Assembly: GCA_934215995.1 (NCBI GenBank)
Contig: CAKQBC010000031.1
Location: 1-13,823, forward strand
DNA length: 13,823 nt
Reading direction: 5' to 3'
Source of the DNA: an uncultured Bacillus sp.
GTDB taxonomy: Bacteria; Bacillota; Bacilli; Bacillales; DSM-1321
Each line of letters starts with the position of its first letter. Position 1 is the stretch's first letter. The position numbers and the translations under genes are program-made. Below the pieces are notes generated by a model. It ran no database searches. It was not told the origin of the DNA and saw only the letters and a program-made list of their open reading frames with translations. This document shows positions 1-6,685 of this stretch, piece after piece.

Positions 1-18
1 ATGTGGGAGATTGAGAAA

Positions 19-1197
19 ATGGAACATTTGCTGAATAGATTGGAAGAACTGTATCCGGAAATGGTTGAATTAAGACGCTATTTCCATATGAATCCCGAGC
101 TTTCCTTCAAGGAAGTGAACACACCTGCGAAAATTGCCGACTATCTTAGGCAACTTGGGATTGAGGTTCGGAGCGGGGTCGGCGGCCGGGGTGTTGTCGG
201 GCTGATCAGAGGCGGAAAACCAGGCAAGACCGTTGCTTTGCGGGCCGACTTTGATGCCTTGCCGATCGAGGATATGAAAGAAGTTCCTTATAAATCGACT
301 GTCCCTGGCGTCATGCATGCCTGCGGGCATGATGCCCATACAACCATCGTGCTGGCTGTCGCAAAAGTTCTGTCGGAAATGAAAGAAAACCTTAACGGCA
401 ATGTGGTGCTGATCCATCAGTTCGGGGAAGAAGTGGCGCCAGGCGGAGCCAAACCGATGATTGAAGACGGATGCCTGGAAGGAGTCGATGCGATTTTCGG
501 CACCCATGTATGGTCGGGCATCCCTCTCGGGGATATCTTATATCGTTCAGGCCCTATGATGGCCGGTGGGGGTGTATTCGATCTCGAAGTAATAGGAGCA
601 GGCGGCCACGGCTCTTATCCGCAGGACACAATCGACCCGATTATGATCGGCACGGCCATCGTCCAGCAGCTTCAGCAAGTAATCAGTTTACGCAAGAACC
701 CGCTGCACCCTGCCGTCCTGACCGTGACGACCTTCCATTCCGGCCAGGGCTATGATGTCATTCCGCATACGGCAACGATCACCGGTTCTGTCAGGACATT
801 CGATGACCTGGTGCTTGACTCGACCATCGAACAAATGGAACGGGTAATAGCAGGTGTATGCCAGACAGCAGGCGCAACCTACAAGTTTACATTCACAAAA
901 GGATATCCGGCTGTCGTCAATCACCCGGAAGAAACAGAACTGCTTGTGAAAAATGCAAAGAAAGTCATACAGCCCGAACGCGTAAAAGAAATGGAACCTG
1001 TTATGGCCGGAGAAGATTTCGCCTATTACCTGAAAGAAGTCCCGGGCACGTTCTTCTTCACCGGTTCAGGCAATGATCAGATCAATTACCCGAATCACCA
1101 TCCCAAATTCGATATCGATGAAAGAAGCATGCTGAACGCAGCCAAGGTCCTGCTCAGCACAGCTTTGGATTACTTGAATATCCATGCAAAAAAATGA
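19..1197 (+). CDS. M20 family metallopeptidase / N-acyl-amino-acid amidohydrolase (YhaA/AmhX-like)
   Basis: Zinc-dependent cytoplasmic amidohydrolase of the M20/M20D group, which removes acyl groups from N-acyl amino acids or related amides; the exact substrate cannot be read from sequence. Seen: the metal-binding motif HACGHDAH (Cys102, His104, His107 when counted from the ATG at 19), the catalytic GEE pair near residues 136-138, a further His in GTHVW (about 163), a central dimerisation-type domain beginning around GAGGHGSYP, and a C-terminal MAGEDFAYY block with a final His-rich NHHP segment. About 392 residues is the usual family length. The reading frame is open from base 1, but the ATG at 19 is preferred because GGGAG lies at 5-9 with a 9-nt spacer; any start further upstream is outside the window. 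The gene ends just before a bidirectional terminator shared with the convergent lipoprotein gene. Confidence 0.93.
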   Translation: MEHLLNRLEELYPEMVELRRYFHMNPELSFKEVNTPAKIADYLRQLGIEVRSGVGGRGVVGLIRGGKPGKTVALRADFDALPIEDMKEVPYKSTVPGVMHACGHDAHTTIVLAVAKVLSEMKENLNGNVVLIHQFGEEVAPGGAKPMIEDGCLEGVDAIFGTHVWSGIPLGDILYRSGPMMAGGGVFDLEVIGAGGHGSYPQDTIDPIMIGTAIVQQLQQVISLRKNPLHPAVLTVTTFHSGQGYDVIPHTATITGSVRTFDDLVLDSTIEQMERVIAGVCQTAGATYKFTFTKGYPAVVNHPEETELLVKNAKKVIQPERVKEMEPVMAGEDFAYYLKEVPGTFFFTGSGNDQINYPNHHPKFDIDERSMLNAAKVLLSTALDYLNIHAKK

Positions 1198-1226
1198 ACC
1201 TTCGTCAAACGATTCACTATGCAGGC

Positions 1227-1262
1227 AAAAGCAGAAACATATGCAATAATGTTTCTGCTTTT
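1227..1262. terminator. bidirectional intrinsic terminator between M20 gene and ydhK
   Basis: Stem GCAGAAAC (1231-1238) pairs with GTTTCTGC (1251-1258) around a 12-nt loop. It is flanked by AAAA on the left and TTTT on the right, so either strand gives a hairpin followed by U residues. It lies between two convergent genes, 30 nt after the M20 stop and about 20 nt after the ydhK stop. Confidence 0.85.
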
Positions 1263-1280
1263 CTATCGTTTAAGGATGGA

Positions 1281-1844
1281 TTACCGTGTCGGCGAAAGCT
1301 CGCTCTCTGTAACCCATTTATGATTTTCTACTTTTTGTCCATCAGCCGTGAAATCCAACATATAAACCGTTGTTCTTTCACAGTGGTCAATAACCGCTTC
1401 CGCACCTTCCATTCCCTTCATATGCTCTGCACCAATGATGATTTCCGTTCCGGGTTCCAACAGCTCATCCCCTGCATCGCTAATCTCTTCCTGGATAATC
1501 CATTTATGATTTTCCACAGGTGCCCCTCCGTCTTCCGGGGTATAGGATACGGCATACACATTCGTATCGTAAGCACCGACAATCGTTGCCTCCGCACCTT
1601 CCATCCCTTCCATATGCCCTTCCTTGATCAGCGCCGTGCTTCCCACTTCATATTTCGGATTTTCTGCATTCTTCAGGCCTTCAGGCGTTTCAGGAGAGCC
1701 GGAGTGATCCATATCGGCATGGTCCATATTTGAATGTTCATTTGCCTCTTCTTTCTGTTCAACATCCCCATCATCATTACAGGCAGCCAAAGCAAACGTC
1801 GCCGCCACAATTGCCATTCCCATGATGTATTTTCTTTTTTTCAT
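1281..1844 (-). CDS. ydhK: YdhK-family lipoprotein with two DUF1541 domains
   Basis: Secreted, membrane-anchored lipoprotein of unknown function. Seen: a basic N-terminus and hydrophobic segment ending in the lipobox LAAC (Cys22), then an acidic linker with a His/Met/Asp-rich patch (NMDHADMDHSG), then two homologous DUF1541 repeats. Each repeat carries an H-M-x-GMEGAEA core and a VENHKW end. About 187 residues, close to the Bacillus subtilis YdhK size. Two ATGs are adjacent: the GGGAGG site (1852-1857) is 4 nt from the ATG at 1847 and 7 nt from that at 1844, so the second is preferred. From memory, ydhK of B. subtilis is listed among sigma-B general stress genes; the upstream region here has both sigma-A-like and sigma-B-like elements. 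Metal binding by the His/Met patch is inference only. Confidence 0.92.
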   Translation of the reverse strand: MKKRKYIMGMAIVAATFALAACNDDGDVEQKEEANEHSNMDHADMDHSGSPETPEGLKNAENPKYEVGSTALIKEGHMEGMEGAEATIVGAYDTNVYAVSYTPEDGGAPVENHKWIIQEEISDAGDELLEPGTEIIIGAEHMKGMEGAEAVIDHCERTTVYMLDFTADGQKVENHKWVTESELSPTR

Positions 1845-1943
1845 CATAAAACCTCCCGGATGGTTTTCATTCCCTTCAACCGCCCGGCTTAACCTGCCGG
1901 ACTATCTGAATGGTGCAAAAAGGCTTTTTCATAAAAAAACCGT

Positions 1944-1978
1944 ATACCCTTATATTCCTTCATAAAGACTATTTAAAC
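1944..1978 (-). promoter_or_regulatory. candidate promoter(s) for ydhK, sigma-A and/or sigma-B-like
   Basis: Minus strand: TTTAAA (1972-1977), a 17-nt spacer and TATAAG (1949-1954) form a reasonable sigma-A promoter. Overlapping it is GGGTAT (1944-1949), an exact match to the usual sigma-B -10 element, with GTCTTT (1964-1969) 14 nt upstream as a poor -35. A perfect GTTTAA (1973-1978) lies nearby, but 23 nt from GGGTAT, which is too far. The leader would be about 95 nt and contains a small CCGGC/GCCGG hairpin at 1884-1900. Confidence 0.45.
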
Positions 1979-2016
1979 ATGCCCTGTATCATCAAGCCTG
2001 AATGCCCCGATGCAAC

Positions 2017-2056
2017 AAAAAAAGCATGCCCCGGAACCCTCCGTACAGCATGCTTT
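2017..2056 (-). terminator. intrinsic terminator of the helix-turn-helix operon
   Basis: On the minus strand AAAGCATGC (2048-2056) pairs with GCATGCTTT (2021-2029), followed by more U residues, seven in a row in total. It begins 8 nt past the stop codon of the helix-turn-helix gene. Confidence 0.85.
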
Positions 2057-2063
2057 CTTTCTG

Positions 2064-2294
2064 TCAATCCTCGTCCTTTACGTCCATATCTTCCGGAATC
2101 GGCTCGCTGGCCAGTTCATCCACGAGGATCTTATACTTTTCTAGTTGCTCAAAGTGTGTATTGAATTGCTCTTTGTAGATCAAATATTGCTCACCGTCAT
2201 GCAAAGCCCTGATTTTCCTTTGCATGATCAAATTTTCCACATAAGCCGGACTAACTGATAAAAGCTCTGCAGCTTCTTCAACCGTGATGTACAT
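2064..2294 (-). CDS. excisionase-family (HTH_17) helix-turn-helix DNA-binding protein
   Basis: Small (76 aa) protein. Residues 1-50 match the winged-helix excisionase/MerR-like fold: YITVEEAAELLSVSPAYVENLI at the N-terminus, then a short wing-like turn and LIYKEQFNTHF. This fold binds DNA and commonly acts as a regulator; there is no integrase here, so a recombination role is unlikely. The C-terminal 25 residues are acidic. It starts 5 nt after the stop of the upstream membrane-protein gene. Its GGAG site (8-nt spacer) overlaps that gene's last codons, implying one transcript and translational coupling. The DNA target is unknown. No partner operator can be assigned. Confidence 0.85.
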   Translation of the reverse strand: MYITVEEAAELLSVSPAYVENLIMQRKIRALHDGEQYLIYKEQFNTHFEQLEKYKILVDELASEPIPEDMDVKDED

Positions 2295-2299
2295 AATCC

Positions 2300-2506
2300 T
2301 TACTCCTTTTTCCCGTTCCCATTTTTCCTTCTGTTTTCCGCTCTGCGCTTCATGCCTTTTCTTTCAAGCATAAAGATGGCGACAACACCCAGCAGAAAAA
2401 AGCCAGCCTGCATGTAACGGCCATAATCCGAATCCCCTAACCAATAGGAGCCCGCAGCCGTCCCTGCAATCGCTGTTATCAAGAGGGCAATCCCTACCCA
2501 TGCCAT
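2300..2506 (-). CDS. small two-helix membrane protein, unknown function
   Basis: 68 residues. Seen: two hydrophobic segments (about residues 2-23 and 31-48) joined by a short polar turn with Gly-Asp-Ser-Asp-Tyr, then a strongly basic tail rich in Lys, Arg and Asn (residues 49-68). This suggests a helical hairpin with both ends in the cytoplasm. I do not recognise a named family. It is the first gene of a two-gene unit with the helix-turn-helix protein, 5 nt apart. Initiation at the ATG at 2506 is supported only by a modest AAGG site about 10 nt upstream. A regulatory link between the two (for example membrane sequestration) is speculation. Confidence 0.75.
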   Translation of the reverse strand: MAWVGIALLITAIAGTAAGSYWLGDSDYGRYMQAGFFLLGVVAIFMLERKGMKRRAENRRKNGNGKKE

Positions 2507-2541
2507 GTCACATCAATCCTTGCTTCATCTATTATCTTAAA

Positions 2542-2570
2542 TAGTATAACCGTAAAATACAAAAATCAGA
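2542..2570 (-). promoter_or_regulatory. candidate sigma-A promoter for the membrane protein/HTH operon
   Basis: In this AT-rich stretch the minus strand reads TTGTAT, a 17-nt spacer and TAAGAT. A TATACT inside the spacer is an alternative -10 with no good -35. Position is right for the operon, about 30-65 nt before the first start codon. Confidence 0.35.
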
Positions 2571-2698
2571 TATTGAAAAATATGACATAGTAAAGAATGG
2601 ACCTGTTTAAAAAGGAAAAGTTGTTGCATCACATAGAACATCTGAAGTCAAAGCAGTTCCCTTCATTTAGTATTACTATGCAGGCCAGCAACGTTCTC

Positions 2699-3061
2699 TT
2701 ATCGCACTTCCTTGCCGAATGGCATAAGCGACAGCTTCGCCATCTTCAAGGATTGCAGCGCGAATGGAATACCGATGATCGTGATGGCGAAGATAAAGGC
2801 AGAGATCAAGTTACCCAAAGCAAGGATTGCTCCACCGAAGATGAACCAAAGAATGTTCAACACCAAACTTCCTGCCCCGTTGTCGACAGTCACAACCTCT
2901 TTCCCGAAAGGCGCCAGCTGCAGACCCGCCAGCTTAAAGCACTGTAGGCCGACAGGTATTCCTACAATCGTACAGCACCATAATAATCCTGTGAAAAACC
3001 AGCCGATTGCCCCAAGCAATCCCCCGAACAGGAACCAGATGATATTTCCTAAACAGCCCAT
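2699..3061 (-). CDS. yccF: YccF-family inner membrane protein (DUF307 tandem repeat)
   Basis: 120-residue integral membrane protein of the YccF family; function unknown. Seen: two homologous halves, each with a hydrophobic N-terminal stretch containing an I-W-F-x-FGG pattern, a longer transmembrane segment, the signature T-I-x-GIP, and an ending L-x-PFGKEV (residues about 1-57 and 65-119). The internal duplication and length match the family. Start at 3061 is backed by AGGAGGAG about 7 nt upstream. It appears to be a single-gene unit with its own sigma-A promoter at 3115-3143. No clear intrinsic terminator is visible between its stop and 2570. Confidence 0.93.
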   Translation of the reverse strand: MGCLGNIIWFLFGGLLGAIGWFFTGLLWCCTIVGIPVGLQCFKLAGLQLAPFGKEVVTVDNGAGSLVLNILWFIFGGAILALGNLISAFIFAITIIGIPFALQSLKMAKLSLMPFGKEVR

Positions 3062-3114
3062 GTAGACTCCTCCTGTACTCTCTTATGAATCTAAAAAATA
3101 TAAATAACTTATGT

Positions 3115-3143
3115 ATCTTACACTAGCGCCCCATATGAAACAA
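3115..3143 (-). promoter_or_regulatory. sigma-A promoter of yccF
   Basis: Minus strand: TTGTTT (3138-3143), exactly 17 nt, then TAAGAT (3115-3120). The predicted start is about 45-50 nt before the yccF ATG. Confidence 0.6.
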
Positions 3144-3192
3144 GCAGAATCAGAAATGTAATAATATCCAGCAAGAAGGAAGCGGGCATACA

Positions 3193-3220
3193 GACAGCTG
3201 CGGATTTTTCCGCAGCTGCC
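3193..3220 (-). terminator. strong hairpin after the DUF2804 gene, without U-tract
   Basis: A 10-bp perfect stem (CAGCTGCGGA, 3195-3204, with its complement 3209-3218), extendable by a G-U and a G-C pair, closes a 4-nt loop 2 nt past the DUF2804 stop. The minus-strand sequence after it is TCTGTATG rather than a U run, so it is an atypical terminator or an mRNA 3'-end stabiliser. Confidence 0.45.
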
Positions 3221-3222
3221 CA

Positions 3223-4254
3223 TCACCATTTATTTGCCACCCTTTCCGCGAAGCCATGAAAATCTTTGAGTTCAAGCACTGTCCCATCATCAAGCACAGC
3301 CTTGCCTGTAAACGTCCCGAACACCTGATGCTGGTCACTTGATATGACTATGGCAGATGTGTAATCGCTCCGGTCAAGCACCGGGGTAAAATCCATTTCA
3401 AAACGCCCGTCATTAGAATCGAATCTCCAAGGTTTCAGATAATCGTATGTGCCTTGTTCCATCGGAATATGAAAGGTTACTTGGTCCAGCTTATGGGCTT
3501 TCCCTCCATAGAAAAGCATATTCTCGCTGGCAGCGGATGGATCCCCGAAACCATAGCCAATATTGAAGCCGAATGGCTTCCCTTCCACGGTGCCTGATGC
3601 CGAGCCCCAATACCATGTATTTTTATACGTCCAGACACCCCTTCCCCAGTCCAATGTGCCGAATGAATTCTCTGGATCGAAGCTGTATTCGTCTGCCCCA
3701 TATCTGACGCCCCCGCTTGCCTTCATACAATTGATTTTTTGATTGTAGTAGAACGCTTTCCTATCTTCTTTGAAAGGTGTAGCGATTACCATTGAATCAT
3801 CGGGCTCATCAAACAAATGCAGGTCACATGCAAAGTCTTTCTCCCCGTCAAACCGCTTCATTTGGCAGTGTAGCCTGCGGCCGTTTTCTGTATGGACGAA
3901 AGATATGCTGATTCTTTTGTCCTCATACTCAATATCCTCTCTTTCTGAAGAGAAGGGAAGGTTTAGCTTTCCGAACGTGAATGGCTTGATAATGCTTGTT
4001 GTTTTATAAAAAGGATTCCGGAAATCAAGGAAGGATGCACTTATCAAAGCCATGTATGAATTATCGGCGACCGTGAGGGCCACACCGTATTCGTCATTCG
4101 ATACCAAGTAGTAATCCCACTCTTTGATCCTCCAGAAACCCGCTTTGATCAATTTCCTGTCATAGGCAAGCAGCAGCTTCCTTGCATAGCCCGCCTTACG
4201 CAGCTCACCCTTTTCATTCAATAGATTGCCGCTTTCAGTAATTTCAGTCTGCAT
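3223..4254 (-). CDS. DUF2804 domain-containing protein
   Basis: Protein of about 343 residues covering the DUF2804 family over its full length. The family has no assigned reaction. Seen: an N-terminal EITESGNLLNEKGELRKAGY segment, a WRIKEWDYYLV block, a central WGRGVWTYKNTWYWGSASG region rich in aromatic residues and a GFNIGYGFGDPSAASEN stretch. No signal peptide or membrane segment is present, so it should be cytoplasmic. The open frame allows a GTG at 4263, but that GTG lies inside the AAGGGG ribosome site; the ATG at 4254 sits 8 nt after it and is preferred. The ribosome site overlaps the TAA of the upstream histidine phosphatase, so the two are probably one coupled operon. Confidence 0.88.
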   Translation of the reverse strand: MQTEITESGNLLNEKGELRKAGYARKLLLAYDRKLIKAGFWRIKEWDYYLVSNDEYGVALTVADNSYMALISASFLDFRNPFYKTTSIIKPFTFGKLNLPFSSEREDIEYEDKRISISFVHTENGRRLHCQMKRFDGEKDFACDLHLFDEPDDSMVIATPFKEDRKAFYYNQKINCMKASGGVRYGADEYSFDPENSFGTLDWGRGVWTYKNTWYWGSASGTVEGKPFGFNIGYGFGDPSAASENMLFYGGKAHKLDQVTFHIPMEQGTYDYLKPWRFDSNDGRFEMDFTPVLDRSDYTSAIVISSDQHQVFGTFTGKAVLDDGTVLELKDFHGFAERVANKW

Positions 4255-4266
4255 GAATGCCACCCC

Positions 4267-4893
4267 TTATGTAAATTGAAGATCCCCGGTCGGAAGATGT
4301 GAAATATCTGCCTCAAGCAGGATTTTTTTCTTTCCCTCAGTCACCTCGATCATCGACAGGCACGTATCATGCAGATACGGAGGATCCCAGAGCTGTTCCA
4401 TCGGCTTTCCTTTCAGGCTTGCAAGCAATGTCTTGATGACCACCGTATGCGTCACAAGCAGAATGTTCCCTTCCGAATGCTTCATAGTTACTTTATCAAG
4501 CAGCCGTATCGCTCTTTCCTGGACTTGCCCAAAACTTTCGCTTTCAGATGGTTTATACAGATGGGGAGCATTCCAAAAAGCATAAAAATCATCTGGATAC
4601 AGTTTCTCGACATCCGTTTGCCTTTGCCCTTCCCAGCTCCCCATATAGATCTCCAATAAGTCATCATCGGGAATGATCGGTGCGGTTGCACATCCTCTTA
4701 CCAGTTCGGCAGTCTTCTTCGTCCGCCCGCTTGGACTCGTATAAATCGCTTCAAATGTAACATCCTTTAAATGCCTGCCAAGCAAGCGCGCGTTAGTAAC
4801 CCCCAACTCGGTCAAGTCGGAATTCAGCCTTCCCTGCATCCTTTTCTCGCTGTTCCATACAGTTTGGCCGTGCCTTGTCATGTAAATTTTCAC
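4267..4893 (-). CDS. histidine phosphatase family protein (phosphoglycerate mutase-like, YhfR/GpmB type)
   Basis: Cytoplasmic phosphatase of the branch-1 histidine phosphatase superfamily; the substrate is not predictable. Seen: the phospho-acceptor motif TRHGQT at the N-terminus (His8), the downstream Arg in RMQGR, a Glu-containing EIYMGSWEG block, and the second catalytic His in LLVTHTVV. About 208 residues, a normal length. The frame stays open upstream to an ATG at 4944, but the family begins only a few residues before RHG. A GTG at 4893 is preceded by AGAAGGGG with a 5-nt spacer, so this GTG is chosen. Its stop overlaps the ribosome binding region of the following DUF2804 gene. Confidence 0.92.
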   Translation of the reverse strand: MKIYMTRHGQTVWNSEKRMQGRLNSDLTELGVTNARLLGRHLKDVTFEAIYTSPSGRTKKTAELVRGCATAPIIPDDDLLEIYMGSWEGQRQTDVEKLYPDDFYAFWNAPHLYKPSESESFGQVQERAIRLLDKVTMKHSEGNILLVTHTVVIKTLLASLKGKPMEQLWDPPYLHDTCLSMIEVTEGKKKILLEADISHLPTGDLQFT

Positions 4894-4949
4894 CGATACC
4901 CCTTCTCTCTCATCCTGAATTGAACCTACATAACCATTCGACAAAACTT

Positions 4950-4979
4950 CCTATAACCCTCTACTTGCAAGACTGTTAA
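4950..4979 (-). promoter_or_regulatory. candidate sigma-A promoter of the phosphatase/DUF2804 operon
   Basis: Minus strand TTAACA (4974-4979), 18-nt spacer, TATAGG (4950-4955). It lies between the terminator of the upstream SEC-C gene and the GTG at 4893. Confidence 0.4.
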
Positions 4980-5006
4980 AAAACGTTTTTCCATGAATGC
5001 CATAAA

Positions 5007-5041
5007 CCAAAAAAACGATTGCCCTCATCAGGACAATCGTT
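5007..5041 (-). terminator. intrinsic terminator of the SEC-C gene
   Basis: On the minus strand a 12-bp stem (AACGATTGTCCT with AGGGCAATCGTT, one G-U pair, 4-nt loop GATG) runs directly into a U run. It begins 7 nt past the SEC-C gene stop. Confidence 0.9.
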
Positions 5042-5047
5042 CTCTCA

Positions 5048-6157
5048 TTATTTGCCGCAGCATTTTTTGTACTTCTTCCCGCTGCCGCATGGGCATGGTT
5101 CGTTTCGGCCCACTTTCTTCTTGGAAGCCGATAAGTCCGCTTGTTTCGCAGATGCCGGTGCATTCAGCACTTTTAGGTTATCCTTCGGGGACAGGCTTGA
5201 TTGTGTGTGTCCTTTCAGGTTCCAAAGGCCCGTGTTGTCCACCACTTTTTTCACCTTGTCGACAAGCGCCTGAATTTCTTCTGTATTAGCAAAATCAATA
5301 AGTGCAGTGTACAGGTGCATAATTGTCGAAGGCGGCTCTTCCAATTGAGCCATGTAGAATGTTTGCCCAAGGACTTCTTCCAAATCCTCATTCGAGAATC
5401 GGTATTGTTTCTGCAAATAGCTTGCCAGCTCTTTCATTTCAGGAGTCCGGCCAACATACTCCAGGTTCTTCACATTCGATGAACTTTTTTGAGTGATTGG
5501 TGCATACGCAAGATCAGTCCTTGCTTCTTGCTTGCGGATCAGTTCTTCTTCATCCATCACAAGCTCATCTACGATGTAACCTTTTTTATTCAGGTGGAAC
5601 AGATCATAATGCTCACTCAACTGTTCAATGAATTGTTTCAGCCACTTTGGATCGAGTGATTCCCCGATTTCCTTTTCCAGCTCGGCTTGTGCCACTTCTA
5701 CCGGAACCGCTCCATAATGGTGAAGCATAATAACAATCAAGTCGAACAGGCGTTGATTGCGGTTTAGTGTTTTCATGTTTTCATCAGTTGAAGCTGCTTT
5801 GAACGCTTCCATGACCTCTTCCGGCATCACCGCTGTAGACTCTTCTTTCTTTAAAGGATGTATATATCCTAACGAACTATAGTAAAAAACATCTTCCAAA
5901 AGGGCCTCATTGATTGATACAATCCCCTCTTTTTTAAGCGCTTCTGCCACAAGCTCGAATTGGCCTTTTGTAAGGAACGCCATTCGTTCTTCCACAGTTG
6001 TAGGGATCTTTTCGGCAAGTGCTTCAATCAATTCCATCTTGCGCAAGGAACTCATGCCTTTCAGCTGCAAGTTCCTCCGTATGTTTTGCATTTGCCCGAT
6101 TGTCGATGTTTCTAATAGCTTGGCTAATGTATAAGTGCTTTCAATCGTCATAGCCAT
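5048..6157 (-). CDS. SEC-C metal-binding domain protein with Rho-N-like N-terminus
   Basis: 369-residue soluble protein. Seen: the last 21 residues form a SEC-C motif ([19 protein letters not shown]), a short zinc-binding module also found at the end of SecA. An N-terminal segment around residues 25-60 ([20 protein letters not shown]) resembles the Rho-N/SAP-like helix-extended-loop-helix fold, which often binds nucleic acid. The middle is helical, Glu/Leu-rich and not recognised. Start ATG at 6157 has AGGAGGAG with an 8-nt spacer. Monocistronic: terminators lie on both sides. Not SecA itself, since no ATPase motifs are present. A nucleic-acid or ribosome-linked role is inference from the domain types. 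Confidence 0.87.
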   Translation of the reverse strand: MAMTIESTYTLAKLLETSTIGQMQNIRRNLQLKGMSSLRKMELIEALAEKIPTTVEERMAFLTKGQFELVAEALKKEGIVSINEALLEDVFYYSSLGYIHPLKKEESTAVMPEEVMEAFKAASTDENMKTLNRNQRLFDLIVIMLHHYGAVPVEVAQAELEKEIGESLDPKWLKQFIEQLSEHYDLFHLNKKGYIVDELVMDEEELIRKQEARTDLAYAPITQKSSSNVKNLEYVGRTPEMKELASYLQKQYRFSNEDLEEVLGQTFYMAQLEEPPSTIMHLYTALIDFANTEEIQALVDKVKKVVDNTGLWNLKGHTQSSLSPKDNLKVLNAPASAKQADLSASKKKVGRNEPCPCGSGKKYKKCCGK

Positions 6158-6205
6158 CTTTAAATCTCCTCCTGCTTACATACCTCTGAACTATCTATGT
6201 TAATA

Positions 6206-6230
6206 TAAAAGAAGCATTTTTTATACTTCT
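6206..6230. terminator. intrinsic terminator after the YdbC-like gene
   Basis: Minus strand AGAAGTAT (6223-6230) pairs with ATGCTTCT (6210-6217, one G-U pair) around a 5-A loop and is followed by TTTATATT. On the plus strand the mirror hairpin is followed by an AT-rich tract. Also near the region that must hold the SEC-C gene promoter. Confidence 0.65.
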
Positions 6231-6273
6231 ATTATTTTACAGATGGACCAAGGTACTCCTTTTATGTATGTTC

Positions 6274-6495
6274 TCAGATGTCCAATTCATTAAGCAATGA
6301 ACGGAGCTGCTTAATTTCCGCGGCTGACAGCGTAATCCCTTTTCCCATTTTTTCATGGCCGGGCGCCCAGTCCCTTATGTCGAATTTTGCTTCTTTCCCG
6401 TTCCAGCTGACGAGATTCAATTCTTTTGCCCACCCCTTCTGCGAAGAGGACAACACCCCGATTTCTTCCATGATCTCATATTTAATGTCAGCCAT
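6274..6495 (-). CDS. YdbC-family PC4-like (transcriptional coactivator p15) protein
   Basis: 73-residue protein whose whole length fits the bacterial YdbC/PC4-like family, small single-stranded-DNA-binding proteins homologous to the eukaryotic coactivator PC4. Seen: MADIKYEIMEEIGVLS start, a KELNLVSWNGKEAKFDIRDW strand region characteristic of the family, and a C-terminal helix SAAEIKQLRSLLNEL. The frame is open 43 codons further upstream, but that extension is not family-like. The ATG at 6495 follows an AAGGAG site (10-nt spacer) and an extended -10 promoter lies just upstream, inside the extension. It probably acts in the cytoplasm on single-stranded DNA; the cellular role in Bacillaceae is not defined. 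Confidence 0.9.
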   Translation of the reverse strand: MADIKYEIMEEIGVLSSSQKGWAKELNLVSWNGKEAKFDIRDWAPGHEKMGKGITLSAAEIKQLRSLLNELDI

Positions 6496-6529
6496 GTTCG
6501 CTTTACTCCTTTCTTCATCACATCCTATT

Positions 6530-6538
6530 ACTATACCA
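6530..6538 (-). promoter_or_regulatory. extended -10 promoter for the YdbC-like gene
   Basis: Minus strand TGGTATAGT (TG-N-TATAGT), 35 nt before the start codon; the -35 position (CTGAAT) is poor, as is common with extended -10 promoters. Confidence 0.5.
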
Positions 6539-6601
6539 TTACTTGCTTGAGGATTCAGGTATTGCGCACGGGAAAGCAAGATATCCCTATCCGGCAACAG
6601 A

Positions 6602-6635
6602 AAAAAGGAGCACAATAGTCTCAATGCTCCTTTTT
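6602..6635. terminator. bidirectional intrinsic terminator downstream of adeC
   Basis: AAAAAGGAGCA (6602-6612) pairs with TGCTCCTTTTT (6625-6635) around a 12-nt loop, U-rich on both strands. It lies about 50 nt past the adeC stop and before the YdbC-like promoter. Confidence 0.85.
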
Positions 6636-6685
6636 CTCTTCTTTTAATTACAATGATCTAATGTTACTGAACCGTTCTTTTTCCC

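Noticed and set aside
1194..1733. 179-codon plus-strand open frame
   Set aside because: It lies antisense to ydhK, whose lipobox and duplicated domains are clear; no ribosome site and no protein-like pattern.
2064..2294. Excisionase-like gene as evidence of a prophage or integrative element
   Set aside because: No integrase, attachment-site repeats or phage genes nearby; this fold is common in ordinary regulators.
6496..6624. 43-codon upstream extension of the YdbC-like protein
   Set aside because: It contains the extended -10 promoter and the ribosome site of the real start at 6495, and is not family-like.
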